From Actinomycetes bacterium (GTDB lineage Bacteria; Actinomycetota; Actinomycetes; Propionibacteriales; Propionibacteriaceae): DNA of 64,000 nucleotides. A program made the translations under genes and the position numbers. The notes beneath the pieces were generated by a model that was given only the letters and a program-made list of their open reading frames with translations, searched no databases and was not told where the DNA came from. Of the stretch, positions 58,185-64,000 are shown piece by piece (position 1 is the stretch's first letter; every line of letters begins with the position of its first letter). The DNA lies in the NCBI GenBank assembly GCA_023460935.1, contig JAEWOI010000030.1, forward strand, positions 115,620-179,619. The letters run 5' to 3'.

Positions 58185-59516
58185 TTGAGCCAGACCCAAT
58201 GGATCGGCGTGGCCGTCGCCGCCGTGTGCGTCCTCCTCGCCGCAGCCCTGGCCACAGCCGACGCCGCGCTGTCCTCGGTGTCGAAGTCCAGGGCCGAACG
58301 CCTCCTGGGCGACGGCCGGACGGGGGCCAGGCGCCTGCTGCAGGTGGCCCAGGATCCGGCCCCGTACCTCAACACCTCGCTGTTCCTGCGCATCCTGCTC
58401 GAGGTGGTGGCCATAGTGCTGGTCACCCTGACCTTCTTCGAGCACTTCACCGCGACCTGGGAGCGGATCCTTTTCCCTGTGCTGACCATGGTGGCGGTTT
58501 CGTTCATCGTCCTCGGCGTCGCGCCCCGCACCCTGGGCCGCCAGCACGCGGAGAAGGTGGCGCTGGCCGCGTCCGGGCCACTGGGGTTGCTGGCCACGGT
58601 GCTGGGCCCGATCCCGCAGCTGATGATCATGATCGGCAACGCGCTCACCCCTGGCCGGGGCTTCAGCGAAGGCCCGTTCACCTCCGAGGCCGAACTGCGT
58701 GAGCTGGTGGACATCGCCGAGGCCAGGGAGGTGATCGAGGCCGGCGAGCGCCGGATGATCCACTCGGTCTTCGAGCTGGGCGACACGATCGTGAAGGAAG
58801 TCATGGTGCCGCGCACCGAGATGGTCTACATCGAGCGCACCAAGACGCTGCGGCAAGGGGTTTCACTGGCCCTGCGGTCCGGCTTCAGCCGCATCCCGGT
58901 GATCGGGGACGACGTCGACGACGTCGTCGGCGTGCTCTACCTGAAGGACGTGATCCGGCGGATGTACGACAACCCGAAGGCGCAGACCAACGAGACCGTC
59001 GACACCCTGATGCGTCCGCCCAGCTTCTGCCCCGACTCGAAGCCGGTGGACGAGCTCCTGCGCGAGATGCAGCTCACCCGCAGCCATGTGGTGATCGTGA
59101 TCGACGAGTTCGGCGGCACCGCCGGCCTGGCCACGATCGAGGACGTGCTGGAGGAGATCGTCGGGGAGATCGTCGACGAGTACGACCAGGAGGTGCCGCC
59201 GGTGACCGAACTGGGGGAGAGCCGGTTCCGGGTGTCGGCGCGCCTGCCGATCGACGACCTCGGCGAGCTGTTCGGGCTCAAGGTGGACGACGAGGACGTG
59301 GACACCGTGCTCGGGCTGATGGCGAAGGAGTTGAACAAGGTGCCGATCCCCGGGTCGGTGGTGCAGTGGGAGGGCATCGAGCTGACCGCGGAGCGGGGCA
59401 CCGGCCGCCGGCACTCGATCCAGACGGTGCTGGCCACCCCCGTCCCCGACGACGGGGACCCGGCCGTGGAGGCCGCGGCGAAGCTGGCCCACGAGTCCGC
59501 TGTGGGGAACCAGTGA
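58185..59516 (+). CDS. CNNM/CorC-type membrane protein (hemolysin family)
   Basis: A 443-residue protein with a DUF21 membrane domain (about 1-160), a pair of CBS domains (about 200-320, with VMVPRTEMVYIERTKTL and VIVIDEFGGTAGLATIEDVLEEIVGEIVDEYD) and a C-terminal CorC/HlyC domain. Such proteins are linked to Mg2+ and Co2+ efflux. The TTG start at 58185 is the first in frame; a GTGATC stretch precedes it. The phoH-ybeY-CNNM-era order is conserved in actinobacteria. Confidence 0.92.
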   Translation: MSQTQWIGVAVAAVCVLLAAALATADAALSSVSKSRAERLLGDGRTGARRLLQVAQDPAPYLNTSLFLRILLEVVAIVLVTLTFFEHFTATWERILFPVLTMVAVSFIVLGVAPRTLGRQHAEKVALAASGPLGLLATVLGPIPQLMIMIGNALTPGRGFSEGPFTSEAELRELVDIAEAREVIEAGERRMIHSVFELGDTIVKEVMVPRTEMVYIERTKTLRQGVSLALRSGFSRIPVIGDDVDDVVGVLYLKDVIRRMYDNPKAQTNETVDTLMRPPSFCPDSKPVDELLREMQLTRSHVVIVIDEFGGTAGLATIEDVLEEIVGEIVDEYDQEVPPVTELGESRFRVSARLPIDDLGELFGLKVDDEDVDTVLGLMAKELNKVPIPGSVVQWEGIELTAERGTGRRHSIQTVLATPVPDDGDPAVEAAAKLAHESAVGNQ

Positions 59517-60451
59517 GCGCGCCGGCCGGCGCCGAGGGCTTCCGCTCCGGCTTCGCCTGTTTCGTCGGGCGGCCGAACGCCGGCAAGTCGACCCTGACGA
59601 ATGCTCTGGTGGGCTCGAAGATCGCGATCGCCTCCTCGAAGCCGCAGACCACCCGCCACGCCGTCCGCGGCATAGTGAACCGGCCGGACGCCCAGCTGGT
59701 CGTGGTGGACACCCCCGGCCTGCACAGGCCGAGGACCCTGCTCGGCGAGCGGCTGAACGACCTGGTGCGCGAAACCTGGGCCGAGGTGGACGTGATCGGG
59801 GTCTGCCTGCCCGCGAACCAGCGGATCGGGCCCGGGGACACCTACCTGGTCGGCGAGATCGCCAAGCTCGGCCGGCGCCCGCAACTGGTTGCCCTGGCCA
59901 CCAAGTCCGACCTGGTCTCCCCGCCCCGGATGGCCGAGCACCTGCTGAAGATCGCCTCGCTGGAGGAAGAACTGGGCATCAGGTGGGCGAGCATCGTCCC
60001 GGTGTCCGCCGTGACCGACGACCAGGTGGACGTGGTGCTCGACGAGCTGGTGAAGCTGTTGCCGCCGGGCCCGCAGCTCTACCCGGACGGCGCGGTGACC
60101 GACGAGCCGCTGGAGACCCGCATCGCCGAGCTGGTCCGGGAGGCCGCGCTCGAAGGGGTGCAGGACGAGCTGCCGCACTCGCTGATGGTCACCATCGAGG
60201 AGATGGGCCCCAAGCCGGACCGTCCCGCTGACCGCCCCCTGCTGGTCATCTACGCTTCGATGATCGTTGAGCGCGACTCGCAGAAGGGCATCATGATCGG
60301 TCACCGGGGCGAGCGGCTCCGGGAGATCGGCACCGCCGCCCGCAAGCAGATCGAGGCGCTCGTCGGCACGCCCGTCCACCTCGACCTGCGGGTGAAGGTG
60401 CTCAAGGACTGGCAGCGCGACCCCAAGCACCTGAACCGCCTGGGCTTCTGA
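59513..60451 (+). CDS. era: GTPase Era
   Basis: A 312-residue essential GTPase in 30S assembly. G1 is GRPNAGKSTLTN, G3 DTPGLHRPR and G4 is TKSD. The C-terminal KH domain is MIVERDSQKGIMIGHRG...LREIG. The GTG at 59513 overlaps the preceding stop (GTGA) with GGGGA upstream. A long nested hairpin follows. Confidence 0.96.
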   Translation: MSAPAGAEGFRSGFACFVGRPNAGKSTLTNALVGSKIAIASSKPQTTRHAVRGIVNRPDAQLVVVDTPGLHRPRTLLGERLNDLVRETWAEVDVIGVCLPANQRIGPGDTYLVGEIAKLGRRPQLVALATKSDLVSPPRMAEHLLKIASLEEELGIRWASIVPVSAVTDDQVDVVLDELVKLLPPGPQLYPDGAVTDEPLETRIAELVREAALEGVQDELPHSLMVTIEEMGPKPDRPADRPLLVIYASMIVERDSQKGIMIGHRGERLREIGTAARKQIEALVGTPVHLDLRVKVLKDWQRDPKHLNRLGF

Positions 60452-62980
<2,529 letters not shown>

Positions 62981-62984
62981 GGTG

Positions 62985-63040
62985 CAAGGAAGGGCCCCTT
63001 GTTAACGCATTCTGCATAGCAGGGGGCCCCTGTTAACGTC
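62985..63040. repeat. Micromonosporaceae-like interspersed repeat after leuA
   Basis: Two near-identical words, GGGCCCCTTGTTAACG (62992-63007) and GGGGCCCCTGTTAACG (63023-63038), lie in the short gap after leuA. From memory this AGGAAGGGCCCC...GTTAACG element is scattered through Micromonospora and Salinispora genomes. It can also fold as a hairpin. Confidence 0.6.
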
Positions 63041-63052
63041 GCAGCCCCGTCC

Positions 63053-64000
63053 TCACCTCTCGCGGGGCGGGCGGTGCACGAGCACTGCGGCGATGGCCGA
63101 CCCGGCCAGCAGCAGCCCGGCGCACCAGAGCAGGGCCCCTCGATAGGCGGCGGTCAGTTCGGTCGGTTGTGCGTACCCGGTGCCGGAGAGCCCGACCAGC
63201 AGCGGCAGGGCGGCGACCGCGAGCAGCCCGCCCACCCGGGACGCGGCGTTGTTGAAGCCGCTGGCCACCCCGGCGAACCGGTCGGCGACCGCGGCCAGGA
63301 CCGACGCGGTCAGCGGTGCCACCACCATGGTCAGCCCGAGCCCGAACACCGCCACCCCGGGCAGCACCTCCCGCCAGTAGGACGCGCCCGGACCGACCTC
63401 GCGCAACAGCAGCAGACCGACAGCGGCCAGCGCAGGCCCCACGGTCAGCAGCAGCCGTGGTCCGATCTTCGCCGACAGCGCCCCCGCCACCGGTGAGCCG
63501 ACAAGCAGCAGCAGGGTCATCGGCACCAGCGCCAGCCCGGTCACGAACGCCGACCAGCCGACCACGTTCTGGAGGTAGACGGCGATGAAGAAGGTGAACC
63601 CGCCGAGCGCGGCGTAGACCAGCACGGTGAAGACGTTCAGCACCGAGAACAGCCGGCTGCCGAACAGCCCGGTCGGCAGCATCGCCGTCTCGCCGCGTCG
63701 TCGTTCCACCAGCACGAACGCCACCGCGGCGAGCACCGCGACCACGGCCGCCCCGGCCACCGGCGGCGATTGCAGGCCCCGACCCGGCGCGTCGGCCAGG
63801 GCGTACGTGACACCGGCCCACGCGCCCGCCCCCAGCAGCGCACCGGCGACGTCGCAGCGTCGGCCCCGTGCGCCGGTCCCACGGGTCCGCGAGGTGCTCG
63901 CGTCCCGACTCTCCGGCACCCAGCGCAGGGCGGCCAGCACCACGAGCACCGCCAGCGGCACGTTCAGGAAGAAGATCCACCGCCAGGAGAGGGCGTCGAT
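63053..64000 (-). CDS. DHA2-type MFS drug exporter, partial (runs off right edge)
   Basis: The last ~316 residues of a 14-helix drug:H+ antiporter (EmrB/QacA family). The frame is open to the window edge, where it reads ALSWRWIFFLNVPLAVLV, the classic end of the first half of this family. Further features are LFGSRLFSVLNVFTVLVYAALGGFTFF and the C-terminal FAGVASGFNNAASRVGG. The N-terminal half, with the start codon, lies outside. It is convergent with leuA and separated from it by the GTTAACG repeat; it replaces the usual recO-uppS neighbours. Confidence 0.88.
   Translation of the reverse strand: MDALSWRWIFFLNVPLAVLVVLAALRWVPESRDASTSRTRGTGARGRRCDVAGALLGAGAWAGVTYALADAPGRGLQSPPVAGAAVVAVLAAVAFVLVERRRGETAMLPTGLFGSRLFSVLNVFTVLVYAALGGFTFFIAVYLQNVVGWSAFVTGLALVPMTLLLLVGSPVAGALSAKIGPRLLLTVGPALAAVGLLLLREVGPGASYWREVLPGVAVFGLGLTMVVAPLTASVLAAVADRFAGVASGFNNAASRVGGLLAVAALPLLVGLSGTGYAQPTELTAAYRGALLWCAGLLLAGSAIAAVLVHRPPRER

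Overview
The window is one 64-kb stretch of very GC-rich DNA with short gaps, many GTG and TTG starts, and strong third-position G/C. It comes from an actinobacterium. The run hrcA, dnaJ, rsmE, phoH, ybeY, CNNM/CorC protein, era, leuA, together with lineage-typical families (DUF3097, DUF4192, DUF5302, DUF5709) and an actinobacterial tRNA-Ala, suggests the Propionibacteriales or close relatives. This placement is by inference; no 16S gene is present. The last ~1 kb looks different: a repeat I associate with Micromonosporaceae lies just after leuA, so the right edge may be transferred DNA or an assembly join.

Layout. 1-3183 (minus strand): nhaA, a GT-B glycosyltransferase and an ABC-transporter ATPase whose catalytic Walker B glutamate codon is a stop. 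3376-4876 (plus): a fluoride riboswitch controlling a universal stress protein and two tandem fluoride channels. 5079-8039 (minus): tRNA-Ala, then a TIR-domain receptor-like protein and a membrane pseudokinase. 8296-15760 (plus): two alpha/beta hydrolases, OsmC, a DAACS symporter with a possible cysteine leader peptide, an M23 peptidase, an MFS transporter and a frameshifted PQQ-type sugar dehydrogenase lipoprotein. 15776-26876: glycogen phosphorylase, a DUF2207 membrane protein, a DMT transporter, a GT4 glycosyltransferase, DUF4192, a CrtI-like oxidoreductase and a VIT/CCC1 metal transporter with a DtxR/IdeR-like box. 27040-29657: leuS behind a leucine-rich leader peptide and an intrinsic terminator. 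29798-40015: an EEP nuclease, DUF2249, comEA-comEC-holA, rpsT, lepA, a thioadenosine phosphorylase-like gene and hemW.

40060-45687 is a complete high-affinity branched-chain amino acid type ABC operon (livKHMGF order) with a GlnR-like site at its promoter. 45856-48816 holds DUF3097, an IMPase-family phosphatase, DUF5302 and an MBL-fold hydrolase. 48857-62980 is the housekeeping cluster: CIRCE-hrcA-dnaJ-rsmE-tgt, FHA and DUF5709 proteins, a proline iminopeptidase, a CPBP-type protease, phoH-ybeY-CNNM/CorC-era, a ChaB-like gene, and leuA with its own Leu leader peptide. The window ends inside a DHA2-type MFS transporter.

Four themes stand out. (i) Ion and toxicity defence (NhaA, fluoride module, metal transporter) is linked to recognisable regulatory elements. 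(ii) Leucine supply and charging (leuS, leuA) are each preceded by a Leu-codon leader peptide. (iii) Many genes look leaderless, with a TAGGCT-like -10 box 6-7 nt before the start codon. (iv) Three intergenic palindromes share a 'same word twice per arm' architecture. Two genes near the left part carry single inactivating lesions.
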